The position numbers and the translations under genes are program-made. Shown piece after piece: positions 35,542 to 44,176 of a stretch of 64,000 bases of DNA; position 1 is the stretch's first letter, and each line of letters opens with the position of its first letter. This DNA comes from Rhodanobacter sp. L36 (GTDB taxonomy: Bacteria; Pseudomonadota; Gammaproteobacteria; Xanthomonadales; Rhodanobacteraceae), in contig NZ_LMUV01000011.1 of assembly GCF_009765755.1 (NCBI RefSeq), forward strand, positions 265,045-329,044, in the 5' to 3' direction. Under the pieces are notes generated by a model, which searched no databases, was not told the DNA's origin, and worked only from the letters and a program-made list of their open reading frames with translations.

Positions 35542-36573
35542 TCACCAAGTGGTCGGCGGTGGATTCCGTTCACCGAAGCCGAGCTGATGCCAGTAGGGAT
35601 AAACAGGCGCGCGATGGCTGGCGCGATCCAGCTTCGCCATCTGTTCCACCGTCAGCGCCCATCCGACAGCCCCGAGGTTGGCCTGCAGTTGCGCTTCATC
35701 GCGGGCGCCGACGACCACGTTCGCCACAGTCGGGCGACTCAACAACCAGTTGAGCGCGACCTGAGGAATGGTCTTCCCGGTCTCCTGCGAAATTTCATCG
35801 AGCGCGTCGACCACGGTATAGAGATATTCGTCGTCCACTTGCGGGCCGCCGGTAGCCCCGCCGGACGCAATGCGCCCGCTTTGCGCTGGCTGATTGCGCT
35901 TGATCTTTCCGGTGAGCCGGCCCCAACCCAGCGGGCTCCAGACCATCAAGCCCACACCCTGATCAAGACCCAGCGGCATCAGCTCCCACTCGTATTCCCG
36001 TCCGACCAGCGAGTAGTAGCCTTGGTAGGCGACATAACGTGCCAGCCCGTGCCGCTCGGACGTCGACAATGATTTCATCAAGTGCCAGCCCGAGAAGTTG
36101 GACGCACCGATGTAGCCGATCTTGCCGCTGGTCACGAGGTCGTCGAGCGTGCGCAATGTTTCATCGACCGGCGTTTTGGCGTCGAAGCCGTGCATGAAAT
36201 ACACATCGATGTGATCCGTGCCCAGGCGCTTGAGGCTGGCCTCACAGGCGCGCGTCAGGTGATAACGGGACGATCCCACATCATTCGGGCCGTCACCGTT
36301 GCGAAACGTTGCCTTGGAAGAAATGATGGCGCGCGAACGACGTCCCTTCAGTGCGGCGCCAAGAATTTCCTCGGACGCGCCTTCGGAGTAGATGTCGGCT
36401 GTGTCGAAAAAATTGACGCCGGCATCGAGGCAGATATCGATGAGACGACTCGCGGCTGCGACGTCGGTCTGGCCCCAGCGTTGAAAGAATTCGTTGCTGC
36501 CGCCAAACGTGCCGGTGCCGAAACTGAGCGCCGGAACCATGAGGCCGGAACGGCCAAGCTGCCTGTATTCCAT
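35542..36573 (-). CDS. Aldo/keto reductase
   Basis: A 343-residue AKR-superfamily TIM barrel. It starts MEYRQLGRSGLMVPALSFGTGTFGG, with catalytic residues in NFFDTADIYSEG (Asp, Tyr), ISSKATF (Lys) and DVYFMHGFD (His). The NADP-binding end is VANVVVGARDEAQLQANLGAVGW. The YhdN/AKR13-like arrangement is usual for general aldehyde reductases; the substrate is unknown. The gene is alone, with tRNA-Ala and its terminator behind it. Confidence 0.92.
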   Translation of the reverse strand: MEYRQLGRSGLMVPALSFGTGTFGGSNEFFQRWGQTDVAAASRLIDICLDAGVNFFDTADIYSEGASEEILGAALKGRRSRAIISSKATFRNGDGPNDVGSSRYHLTRACEASLKRLGTDHIDVYFMHGFDAKTPVDETLRTLDDLVTSGKIGYIGASNFSGWHLMKSLSTSERHGLARYVAYQGYYSLVGREYEWELMPLGLDQGVGLMVWSPLGWGRLTGKIKRNQPAQSGRIASGGATGGPQVDDEYLYTVVDALDEISQETGKTIPQVALNWLLSRPTVANVVVGARDEAQLQANLGAVGWALTVEQMAKLDRASHRAPVYPYWHQLGFGERNPPPTTW

Positions 36574-36711
36574 GTCGATGCCTTTATGTCGGTGAAAGTG
36601 TGATCGCGTAACCGCGGCCGGAATTTGTCGATCATTGTTTCGTTCATTGAATCACGGAAACATGGCGATGCGGGCCGCTGAAGTCTCTCGAATCTCTAAG
36701 GATCGGAAACG

Positions 36712-36743
36712 AAAAAACCCCGAAAAACGTGAATTTTTCGAGG
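36712..36743 (-). terminator. Terminator of tRNA-Ala
   Basis: On the minus strand CCTCGAAAAA, a six-base loop, TTTTTCGGGG, then TTTTTT. It is a ten-base stem (one G-T pair) with a U-tract, about 20 bases after the tRNA-Ala 3' end. Confidence 0.88.
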
Positions 36744-36763
36744 CCCTTTTTTCGCTGGATGAG

Positions 36764-36839
<76 letters not shown>

Positions 36840-37025
36840 ACGTGAGCGGCGGATGTTAGCAGCGCACGACGGTGTTCGCCAAGAGCGCCGACAGCCGCAA
36901 GGTTTTTCATGTGCTTCAGGTGCATGGATTGCTACAAGTGCCAGGCCGTGTGACTTGCGAAGACGATGGGCGCCAGTCACCGCTGCGATCCACGGAAGCT
37001 CCCGGGCGCAGGGCTCGCGGTGACC

Positions 37026-38303
37026 TCACGCGCCCATCGTCGCGAACATCGCCACGGCGGCAATGCCCATCACCGCTGTCGCGAGCCAGCCCCAGATTTT
37101 TAAAGAACGATTCAACGTGAACTTGCCGACGACTTTCGGGTTCATCGCCATGATCATGATCATGATCATCAAAGGCACGGCGGCGACGCCATTCACCACC
37201 GCGCTCCAGAACAAGGCCTTGATCGGATCGATCGGAGTGAAGTTGAGCGCGATGCCCGCCAGCGTCACGCCGATGAGAATCCCGTAGAAGGCTTTCGCTT
37301 CTCTCGGTTTGTGGGCCAGTCCATAACGCAAACCCAGCGCGCCACACACGGCGTAGCCGCTCGATCCGGCGAGGATGGGAACGCATAGAAGGCCGGTTCC
37401 GATCATTCCCGCGGAGAACAGCGCGAAAGCGAACTTGCCGGCTACGGGACGCAGCGCTTCCGCGGCTTCGGCCGAGGTCTTGATGTCGGTTTTCCCGTGC
37501 GCGTGCAGGACGATCTTTTTTTTTTCAAGCAGAAGACGGCATACGATATTGGAAAACACCATGCCTGAAATCGTGTCGATGCCGATGCGCTTGATCGCAT
37601 CCGGACCTTGCGAGGGCTTGACCTTCAGCGGCTTGCGCTCGTTGTCGTCCTGCCTGATTTCTTCCACCTCCTGCGCTGCCTGCCATATGAAAAGGAACGG
37701 GCTGATGGTCGTTCCGAGAATGGCCACGATGGCAACCGCGTACTTCGCGTCGAAAGACGCCTTCGGTACCACGATGCCCTTGAACACCTCGCCCCAGGGA
37801 ACGTGCACGATGAAGACCGTGGCCACGTAGGTGAAAAGACTCAGGCACAGAACCTTGAGGAACGGCGAATATTTCGAAAACGGCACGTACATCTGGAGCA
37901 GCAGCGAGCCGACGGCAAACAACGTGGCGTATGCCAGAGCGGGTCCGCCGATCAGCAATTTGAGCGCCGCGCCCATGGCGCCGATATCCGCAGCGAGGTT
38001 GATGATGTTGGCGACGACCACGGCGAAAACCAGCATGTATGCCCAGCCACGCCAATAGTGGTTGCGCATGTTGTCCGCGATGCCCTTGCCCGATGCCCGG
38101 CCGATGCGGGCGCTGATCGCCTGGATGGCAATCATCAGCGGCATCGCGAGACACAGGCTCCAGATCGTCGCGTAGCCGTAGGCGGCCCCAACCTGGGAGT
38201 AGGTGGCGATGCCGCTCGGATCGTCGTCGGCGGCACCGGTGATCAACCCGCCGCTGAGTCGGCGCAGGAACACGAATTTGCCACCACGAGCGGTGTCGGC
38301 CAC
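37026..38303 (-). CDS. Nramp-related divalent metal transporter, sequence probably corrupted in helix 7
   Basis: A 425-residue, 11-helix carrier. Helix 1 has GAADDDPSGIATYSQ in place of the DPGN of classic MntH, and helix 6 has LGTTISPFLFIWQAAQEVEE without MPH; these features fit the Nramp-related Mg/Al branch rather than Mn transporters. Between FSNIV and LHAHGKTD the protein reads CRLLLEKKKIV, a charged run where relatives have a hydrophobic helix. The DNA coding for it, 37516-37546, contains the Illumina P7 primer sequence and a T10 run. The frame is kept, so the gene is probably intact in the organism but mis-assembled here. Confidence 0.85.
   Translation of the reverse strand: MADTARGGKFVFLRRLSGGLITGAADDDPSGIATYSQVGAAYGYATIWSLCLAMPLMIAIQAISARIGRASGKGIADNMRNHYWRGWAYMLVFAVVVANIINLAADIGAMGAALKLLIGGPALAYATLFAVGSLLLQMYVPFSKYSPFLKVLCLSLFTYVATVFIVHVPWGEVFKGIVVPKASFDAKYAVAIVAILGTTISPFLFIWQAAQEVEEIRQDDNERKPLKVKPSQGPDAIKRIGIDTISGMVFSNIVCRLLLEKKKIVLHAHGKTDIKTSAEAAEALRPVAGKFAFALFSAGMIGTGLLCVPILAGSSGYAVCGALGLRYGLAHKPREAKAFYGILIGVTLAGIALNFTPIDPIKALFWSAVVNGVAAVPLMIMIMIMAMNPKVVGKFTLNRSLKIWGWLATAVMGIAAVAMFATMGA
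37516..37546 (+). other. Illumina P7 adapter sequence plus T10 run (probable assembly artefact)
   Basis: CAAGCAGAAGACGGCATACG followed by A (37526-37546) equals the first 21 bases of the P7 flow-cell primer. The reverse strand is the standard adapter end followed by ten A, as seen when reads run through a short insert. This should not be treated as genomic DNA. Confidence 0.9.
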
Positions 38304-38573
38304 GGTTCAACCCCTGTCTGGAAAGATGAGAGCATCGCCGCGTGTGTGTCTCTGGTTCGTGAGCTGACAGGGACGCAGCGGCATTTGGCGCTGCGGTGAA
38401 AGGGCAAACTGCTTCAAAGCCTGAACTTTCAAGCATCAGAAACCATTGACCGACGTCGGCGGCCGCATTCCCAAAACAAGCGCCACATCTCCCAATGACC
38501 GGTTGCGGATTTTCGAAAGTCGCGTACCCATCCACGATGGCGATCGTGCTGGAATGACAACGCGCGATTCAAC
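38304..38573. other. Intergenic between the Nramp-related gene and rnd
   Basis: 270 bases that should hold the promoter of the minus-strand transporter gene. A small hairpin CGCAGCG/CGCTGCG is at 38374-38395. No gene is supported. Confidence 0.4.
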
Positions 38574-39689
38574 TCAACCCGGCAGCAGCCCGACCAGCAG
38601 ATCGTGCAGCACCTCACGACGCCAGCCTTCAAGCAGCTCGGGCCATTCGGCGGTGACGACGTATTCTTCCAGCGCCTTGCGCGGACATAGCAAGCCAGGG
38701 GGCAGGTCGAGCTTGCCGGCAAGTGTGTCGATGTGGTGCTTCATGTCGCTGAGGGCTTTTTTGGAATCGCCTTGCGGATGGCCGGGAATGCGCGCGGTGG
38801 TTGTGAGCTCGTCGGCATCAACGGGCGACGCGATCAGCGCGAGCAGTTCGGCGCGTTGTGGCGCACGCAGCGCGCGCTGGCCGCGACTGCGCTGATCGAG
38901 ATCGGCGGCGTCGACGGGCGGATGCTGGGCGAGACTGAGCGCCAGTGCGTCATCCATCAACCACGGGCGCGGCACATCGAGTCGGCGTGCGCTGCGGTCG
39001 CGCCAGAGCAGAAGGCGACGCAGCATGGCCTGTTGATCGAGCGGCCAGTCGGCCGCACCACGCAGCGCGCGTTGCGGTTGCGGATCGCCCACACGATGAC
39101 TGGCACGGCGCCGGAGCCGTTCGCAATCTTCCGCGAACCATGCGCTGCGATCGCGTTGCCGCAGGCGTTCGGTCAGTTGCTCGTGGATGGTCTGCAAATA
39201 CACCACATCCAGCGCGGCGTAGCTGCGTTGCGAAGCGGTGAGTGGACGCTGCAGCCAGTCCGAACGCGTTTCGCCCTTGTCCAGATCTGCGCCAGCCAGT
39301 TCAGCGACCAGCGCGCGATAGCTGATGCCCAGCCCCATGCCCACGAATGCAGCGGCGATTTGCGTGTCGAACAGCACGCATGGTCCATCGGGCAGGAGTG
39401 GCGAAAGTGTTTCGAGATCTTCGCCGGCGCTGTGCATGACGGTGATGGCCGTGCCCGTGCCGAGCCGCGGCTGCAACGCATCGCCGATGTCGAACGCGAG
39501 CGGATCGATCAGCGCGAAGCGTCCGTTCCATCCCAGTTGCAGCAGCGCGAGTTGCGGATAGAAAGTATTGCGACGCATGAACTCGGTGTCGAGCCCGATC
39601 GCGGCATCCTCCGGGAGCGCGGCAAGCCAGGCGTCCAGTGCGTCACGATGGTCGATCCATTCGGCATCGGGTGCTTCGGGCAACGACAT
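38574..39689 (-). CDS. rnd: Ribonuclease D
   Basis: 371 residues from the ATG at 39689 (MSLPEAPDAEWID). The DEDDy exonuclease domain has GLDTEFMRRNTFYPQLALLQLG, VMHSAGEDLETL and RSYAALDVVYLQTIHE, holding the acidic metal ligands and Tyr. The HRDC domain follows (about residues 205-290: LRRLLLWRDRSARRLDVPRPWLMDDALALSLAQHPP). RNase D trims tRNA 3' ends. It is divergent from the FGE-sulfatase domain gene, with 94 bases between the starts. Confidence 0.94.
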   Translation of the reverse strand: MSLPEAPDAEWIDHRDALDAWLAALPEDAAIGLDTEFMRRNTFYPQLALLQLGWNGRFALIDPLAFDIGDALQPRLGTGTAITVMHSAGEDLETLSPLLPDGPCVLFDTQIAAAFVGMGLGISYRALVAELAGADLDKGETRSDWLQRPLTASQRSYAALDVVYLQTIHEQLTERLRQRDRSAWFAEDCERLRRRASHRVGDPQPQRALRGAADWPLDQQAMLRRLLLWRDRSARRLDVPRPWLMDDALALSLAQHPPVDAADLDQRSRGQRALRAPQRAELLALIASPVDADELTTTARIPGHPQGDSKKALSDMKHHIDTLAGKLDLPPGLLCPRKALEEYVVTAEWPELLEGWRREVLHDLLVGLLPG

Positions 39690-39783
39690 GCTGATCCTTG
39701 GTGCAGGGCGTGGATTGCCCTGTCGGCGGTTTGTGCCTATGGTGACGGCGCACCATAACAGGCCGCACCGAGGACGCCCATCC

Positions 39784-41721
39784 ATGCCAAGCAACGCAAC
39801 CCTGCGCCGTCAGCGCGCTCTCGGGGGATCGCTCGGCATCGTCGTGCTCGGTTGCGCGTTGACGTACCACTTTTTTCCGCGCGTCTTTCATGTCGATCCG
39901 ACCCAGGCGCCGCGCCGGTCGATGTCGATGGGCGTGATGCCTGCGGGCGTGGCGCCGCCGCTGCAGAGTGCGACGGCCATCGATGAAGCCAACGCCGGGC
40001 CGCCGTTGACGCTGGCGCCGACCGCCGTGATCGCCGCGCGCAGCAGCAAGAACGCGGATCTCCCCGAACAGCTCAGCGCGGATACGCCGGCCGTCCAGGC
40101 TTTGCTCACGCGCGCGACCAAGGCGTTGCATGCAGGGCAACTCGTTGGCGACAAGGACAGCGCCGCCGCGCTGTTCGCGCTGGCGCTGAAGGACAAGCCG
40201 GATAGCCGTCGCGCAGCACAAGGTCTGTTCGACGTGCGTGCGCGGCTGGTCGCCGGCATCGATCAGGACATCGCGGTCGGCGACGCCGATTCGGCGACCG
40301 ATCTGTTGAACGCGTTGCGCACGCTGCCCAATGCGAGCGATGAAGTCACGCAACTCGAAACGAGCCTGAAGACGCTGGCCAAGGTGCGGCCGATGCTGGC
40401 GAGTGCGGCCGGCCTGCTCGCACAAGGCAAGGCCGACCAGCCGGCCGGCGGCAGCGCGCTCGGTCTCTATCGCGATGTGCAGAAACTGGACCCGCAGAAT
40501 GCGGTGGCGGAGCAGGGCATTTTCCAGGTGCAGCGCGCGGTGCTCGATCGCGCACTCGCAGCGGTCGCGCAGAACAGTTTCGCGGATGCGGACAAGGCGC
40601 TGACCGAAGCCGACTTGATTCGCCCCGGCTCGCAGCAGATGGTGGACGTGCGCAAGCGCGTCGACGACATGCGTGAGCAACGCGCCAGCGGCATCCTGGC
40701 GCAGGCGCATTCCGCGCTCGATGCGGGCAACCGCGCACTTGCGACCAAACTGGCGGAGCAGGCACGATCGATTGATCCGGGTCTGGCGACGCTGGCCGAT
40801 CTCGACGAACAGCTCACCAATGCGCGCCTCTACGCCAGCTACAAGCCGGGGCAGGTGTTCAGCGATCGCTATGTCGACCTGCCGGGCAAGACGCCGGCGA
40901 TGGTGGTGATTCCCACCGGCAGTTTCCAGATGGGCGCGCCGGACAATGACGACGCGCACAACGACACCGAGTTGCCGCAGCACGGGGTCACCATCGACAA
41001 GGGTTTCGCGATGGCACGCAGCGCGATCACCGTGGATCAGTTCCGCGAATTCGTGCGCGCCAGCGGCTATGTGCCCGAGTCGGTCAAGCTCGGCGGCGCG
41101 AGCGTGTACGACGAGCGCAGCGGCGCATTGCGCGAAGACGATCAGGCCAGCTGGGAGGACGACTACGCCGGACATCCGGCCGCGGGCAATCTGCCGGTCG
41201 TCAACATTTCATGGAACGATGCCAAGGCGTATGCCGACTGGCTCAGCCAGCGCACCGGCAAGGTCTATCGGCTGCCCAGCGAAACCGAATTCGAGTACGC
41301 GTTGCGCGGCGGCACGCACACTCGCTATTGGTGGGGCGACGACATGCCGACGCATCCGGTTGAAAACCTCACCGGTTCCGGCGATCGATCGCACAGCGGC
41401 CGACGCTGGAGTCATTCGTTCCGAGGCTACAAGGACGGCTTCTGGGGTCCGGCGCCGGTGATGAGTTTCGTCGCCAATCCGTTTGGCCTGTTCGACATCA
41501 ACGGCAACGTGTCCGAATGGGCGCTGGACTGCTGGCACGAGAACTACGTGCGCGCACCAAGTGACAGCAGCGCGTGGATCAATCCGGGTTGCAGCGCGCA
41601 TGTGGTGCGCGGCGGCTCATGGGGCAGCTCGCCGGAACAGGTCGATTCGGCTTACCGGCAGGGCGTCGACAGCGATGCACGCAGCGGCCGCGTCGGTTTC
41701 CGCATCGTGCGCGAGTTGTAA
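39784..41721 (+). CDS. Membrane-anchored protein with FGE-sulfatase (SUMF1-type) domain
   Basis: A 645-residue protein. A membrane anchor lies at about residues 12-32 (LGGSLGIVVLGCALTYHFFP). A long Ala-rich helical region of TPR-like repeats (about 80-350) follows, and the C-terminal 280 residues form a formylglycine-generating-enzyme type domain: MVVIPTGSFQMGAPDND, SAITVDQFREFVRASGYVP, PVVNISWNDAKAYADWLSQRTGKVYRLPSETEFEYALRGG, FGLFDINGNVSEWALD, VVRGGSWGSSPE and GRVGFRIV. The copper-binding Cys pair of true FGEs is not obvious, so sulfatase activation is unlikely; such domains often act as binding modules. It should face the periplasm. No sulfatase gene is nearby. Confidence 0.82.
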   Translation: MPSNATLRRQRALGGSLGIVVLGCALTYHFFPRVFHVDPTQAPRRSMSMGVMPAGVAPPLQSATAIDEANAGPPLTLAPTAVIAARSSKNADLPEQLSADTPAVQALLTRATKALHAGQLVGDKDSAAALFALALKDKPDSRRAAQGLFDVRARLVAGIDQDIAVGDADSATDLLNALRTLPNASDEVTQLETSLKTLAKVRPMLASAAGLLAQGKADQPAGGSALGLYRDVQKLDPQNAVAEQGIFQVQRAVLDRALAAVAQNSFADADKALTEADLIRPGSQQMVDVRKRVDDMREQRASGILAQAHSALDAGNRALATKLAEQARSIDPGLATLADLDEQLTNARLYASYKPGQVFSDRYVDLPGKTPAMVVIPTGSFQMGAPDNDDAHNDTELPQHGVTIDKGFAMARSAITVDQFREFVRASGYVPESVKLGGASVYDERSGALREDDQASWEDDYAGHPAAGNLPVVNISWNDAKAYADWLSQRTGKVYRLPSETEFEYALRGGTHTRYWWGDDMPTHPVENLTGSGDRSHSGRRWSHSFRGYKDGFWGPAPVMSFVANPFGLFDINGNVSEWALDCWHENYVRAPSDSSAWINPGCSAHVVRGGSWGSSPEQVDSAYRQGVDSDARSGRVGFRIVREL

Positions 41722-41744
41722 CGTCGGTCGACCTGCATGGCGGC

Positions 41745-42344
41745 TCAGTGGAACCGCCACAGGTCGAGACGGTATTCGGGATGGCGCACTTCCTCCAGCA
41801 CTGACACGGGCATCGACGAGCGCAGGCGCTCGACCGCCGCGTCGGCAGTCATCGGGTAATTGGTTTCTCCGGTCCAGTGCGCAAGCACCACGTCGGCGCC
41901 GCGATCTGCCTGGTGCGTGAGTCGCGACGCGAGTCGATCGATCGCATCGGGCTCGAGGTAGTAAAGAATTTCCGAGAGAACCAGCAGATCGAACGGCGCG
42001 TTCCATTCGCCGTCGGGCAGATGCGCATGCACGAACGTCACGCGTGAATCCGCGCAGCGCTGCATTGCGATCGTCAGCGCGCGTTCGCTGATATCCACCG
42101 CCGTCAGTGCGTCACAGAGTCGGGCGAGCCGCGCCGTCAGCACGCCGATGGAGCATCCGAGTTCCAGTCCGCGACGATACGTGGCGCGCGGCAACACGCC
42201 GATGGTGGCTGCATATTTCTGCGCCTCGTACGGACTGTCGGCGTAATTCCACGGATCCGCATGTTCCGCGTACAGGTTTTCGAAATACTGTCCGTCGAAC
42301 TCAGGCTTCAAGGTAGACCTCGTAGCCTCGATCGAGTCGATCAA
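41745..42344 (-). CDS. NodS-like SAM-dependent methyltransferase (cluster gene 4)
   Basis: A 199-residue protein whose sequence is close to the NodS/SAM methyltransferase type: FDGQYFENLYAEHADPWNYADSPYEAQKYAATIGVLP, SAM loop GLELGCSIGVLTARLARLCDALTAVDIS, and LLVLSEILYYLEPDAIDRLA. NodS N-methylates a deacetylated chito-oligosaccharide, so the pairing with a PIG-L deacetylase is suggestive. The start lies 44 bases inside the PIG-L gene in another frame. In some genomes I recall these two domains being fused in one protein. Confidence 0.85.
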   Translation of the reverse strand: MIDSIEATRSTLKPEFDGQYFENLYAEHADPWNYADSPYEAQKYAATIGVLPRATYRRGLELGCSIGVLTARLARLCDALTAVDISERALTIAMQRCADSRVTFVHAHLPDGEWNAPFDLLVLSEILYYLEPDAIDRLASRLTHQADRGADVVLAHWTGETNYPMTADAAVERLRSSMPVSVLEEVRHPEYRLDLWRFH

Positions 42345-43035
42345 GCAGTCGTTTAGGGAGCACGAACGCCTTCGGTGAATCGGTCACGACGCGGCCATGC
42401 TGGCTGGCATGCGCGGCAATGGCGCCGCGTTTTTTTTCACGTGCCTCCGCGATGTCCACGCGAAAACCGTGCGGATCGGCAACGTTCTCGCCCGCCGGCA
42501 AAACCCAGCTCCACACCGGATACGCAAGCAGCCGGCAATGTTCCAGGCCGCTCATGGCGGCAACAGCGAGTCGATGCGCCATCTGGTGATCGCCATGCGG
42601 ATCGGTGGATGCGGTGACGCATACCATGCACGGCGCGAGTTTCCCGATTACCAGTCGCAGTTGCTCGGTGATGGTGCTGAACGCGTGGTCGCTCATGCCC
42701 GGCAACGAACCATCAGGCAGGTGCATGAAGTCGAGGCTGCCGGAAGGCACGCCAAGATGTTCCGCCGCGGCGATGGCTTCGCGCATCCTGATTTTTCCAA
42801 GCTGGATGGCGGGGACGACGGCCGACCCGGGATGCGAGGCTTCGCCGTCGGTGAGGAACAAGACTTCCACGCGCCGGCCGTGACTCGCCGCCCACGCGAG
42901 CAGGCCACCGCAGCCCATGCTCTCGTCGTCCGGATGCGGTGCGATGACGAAAATCGTGCGATCGCCGACCAGCGATTCGAAGGTCGCCACCGGAAGATTT
43001 TCCAGCGCGAGGTGATAGTCAGCGCTTGAGATCAT
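42301..43035 (-). CDS. PIG-L family deacetylase (cluster gene 3)
   Basis: 244 residues from the ATG at 43035, which overlaps the end of the acyl-CoA dehydrogenase gene by 17 bases. The zinc motif is VIAPHPDDESMGCGGLLA (His, Asp, Asp), and the second His lies in STDPHGDHQMAHRLA. PIG-L/LmbE enzymes remove acetyl groups from N-acetylglucosamine-type amino sugars. No signal peptide, so it acts in the cytoplasm. A longer frame upstream is only the overlap with gene 2. Confidence 0.9.
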   Translation of the reverse strand: MISSADYHLALENLPVATFESLVGDRTIFVIAPHPDDESMGCGGLLAWAASHGRRVEVLFLTDGEASHPGSAVVPAIQLGKIRMREAIAAAEHLGVPSGSLDFMHLPDGSLPGMSDHAFSTITEQLRLVIGKLAPCMVCVTASTDPHGDHQMAHRLAVAAMSGLEHCRLLAYPVWSWVLPAGENVADPHGFRVDIAEAREKKRGAIAAHASQHGRVVTDSPKAFVLPKRLLDRLDRGYEVYLEA

Positions 43036-44176
43036 CGTGCAGGCCCGGCGTCGGATGAATCGGTGCGTCGAAGGCGCGACGGCCGATCGCATCGCGCAAA
43101 CCGTCGGGCGCGGGTTGGCGCAGATAAGTGGCCAGATCCCGCGCGATGCGTTCGAGCTCGCTGGCCCGGGAGAACGCGCTCAAGCCGACCGAGCGCTGGA
43201 CGATTTCAAGTACGTCGAGCAACTGCCGCTCCACGACCATGCGCGCCATGTCGACCTTGGCAATGACCTCGGCGGCTTCGAGTGCATCGTCGAACGAGGC
43301 GCTTGATGCAACTTCGACCCAGAGTCGCGCCGTCTCGATCGCGGCAGCACCTTCAGCCATGCGCGCGCGTTGATGCGCATCGTCGGCGCGTCCGCGTTGC
43401 ACCAGCGTCAGCCGCATTACATCGAGCAAGGCGCGTCCGGCGCCGAGTTGCGCGGCAAGAAAACGCCAGGCACCGCCGGAGAAAATTGGCTGGCGATGAT
43501 AATCGTCGGCCGCGCCGAACACCTGATCCGACGTGATCGCGCTATTGAATGTCACTGAACGCGTCGTCGACGCGCGCATGCCCTGCATACTCCATTCGCT
43601 GGCCGGTCCGGTTACGTACGAATCCAACGGCCACACCATGACAGTGCCGAGTTGCTCGTGTTTCGCGGTCACCAGTGGCCGTTCGATATGTCCCGCACCC
43701 GATGCATAAGCCTTGGAACCTTGCAGCCGGAAAGCGGCCGGTGGATGTCCCGTCAACGACATTTCGCCGCGCGGCGAAGGCGCGTTCCACACACCGAGCA
43801 AACCGCCACCATGCACATGCGCACAGAGCGCGTCGCGTTGTGCCGAGGTGCCGAATGTCCAGAGCAGTTGAAAGGCGTTGACGTGGCCTTCGAACAAACG
43901 CGCCACCGACAGATGCACGCCACCGATGGCCTGCAGCACATCGAGCAGCGTCGCCCGCGATGTCGGGCGCCAGCCCAGGCATCGACCGCCCCAGACTTTC
44001 GGCAGCACGGCTTTCGTGCATCCGGCCTGCTGCAGCAAGGAGATCGCCTTGGTCGGAAAACTTTCGGACTGATCGTCTTCGCGCGCCGCCTTGGCGAGAT
44101 CATTTGTCACACGGGCGAGCGAATCGATCAGCGGTTCGTTGACCGATCGTCGCGCATGGGCCGGGGCGACGTTCAT
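43019..44176 (-). CDS. Acyl-CoA dehydrogenase family protein (cluster gene 2)
   Basis: A 385-residue flavoprotein-type ACAD. The N-terminal helical domain (NEPLIDSLARVTNDLAKAAREDDQSESFPTKAISLLQQAG, LQAIGGVHLSVARLFEGHVNAFQLL), central beta domain (GEMSLTGHPPAAFRLQGSKAYASGAGHIERPLVTAK, SMQGMRASTTRSVTFN) and C-terminal helical domain are all visible. The substrate need not be a CoA ester; relatives in such clusters oxidise carrier-bound or other substrates. The ATG overlaps the GT2 stop codon (ATGA at 44176-44173), so it is translationally coupled. Confidence 0.85.
   Translation of the reverse strand: MNVAPAHARRSVNEPLIDSLARVTNDLAKAAREDDQSESFPTKAISLLQQAGCTKAVLPKVWGGRCLGWRPTSRATLLDVLQAIGGVHLSVARLFEGHVNAFQLLWTFGTSAQRDALCAHVHGGGLLGVWNAPSPRGEMSLTGHPPAAFRLQGSKAYASGAGHIERPLVTAKHEQLGTVMVWPLDSYVTGPASEWSMQGMRASTTRSVTFNSAITSDQVFGAADDYHRQPIFSGGAWRFLAAQLGAGRALLDVMRLTLVQRGRADDAHQRARMAEGAAAIETARLWVEVASSASFDDALEAAEVIAKVDMARMVVERQLLDVLEIVQRSVGLSAFSRASELERIARDLATYLRQPAPDGLRDAIGRRAFDAPIHPTPGLHDDLKR

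Noticed and set aside
37026..38303. Pseudogene call for the Nramp-related transporter
   Set aside because: The frame is intact and the odd segment coincides with adapter sequence, so assembly error is a better explanation than gene decay.
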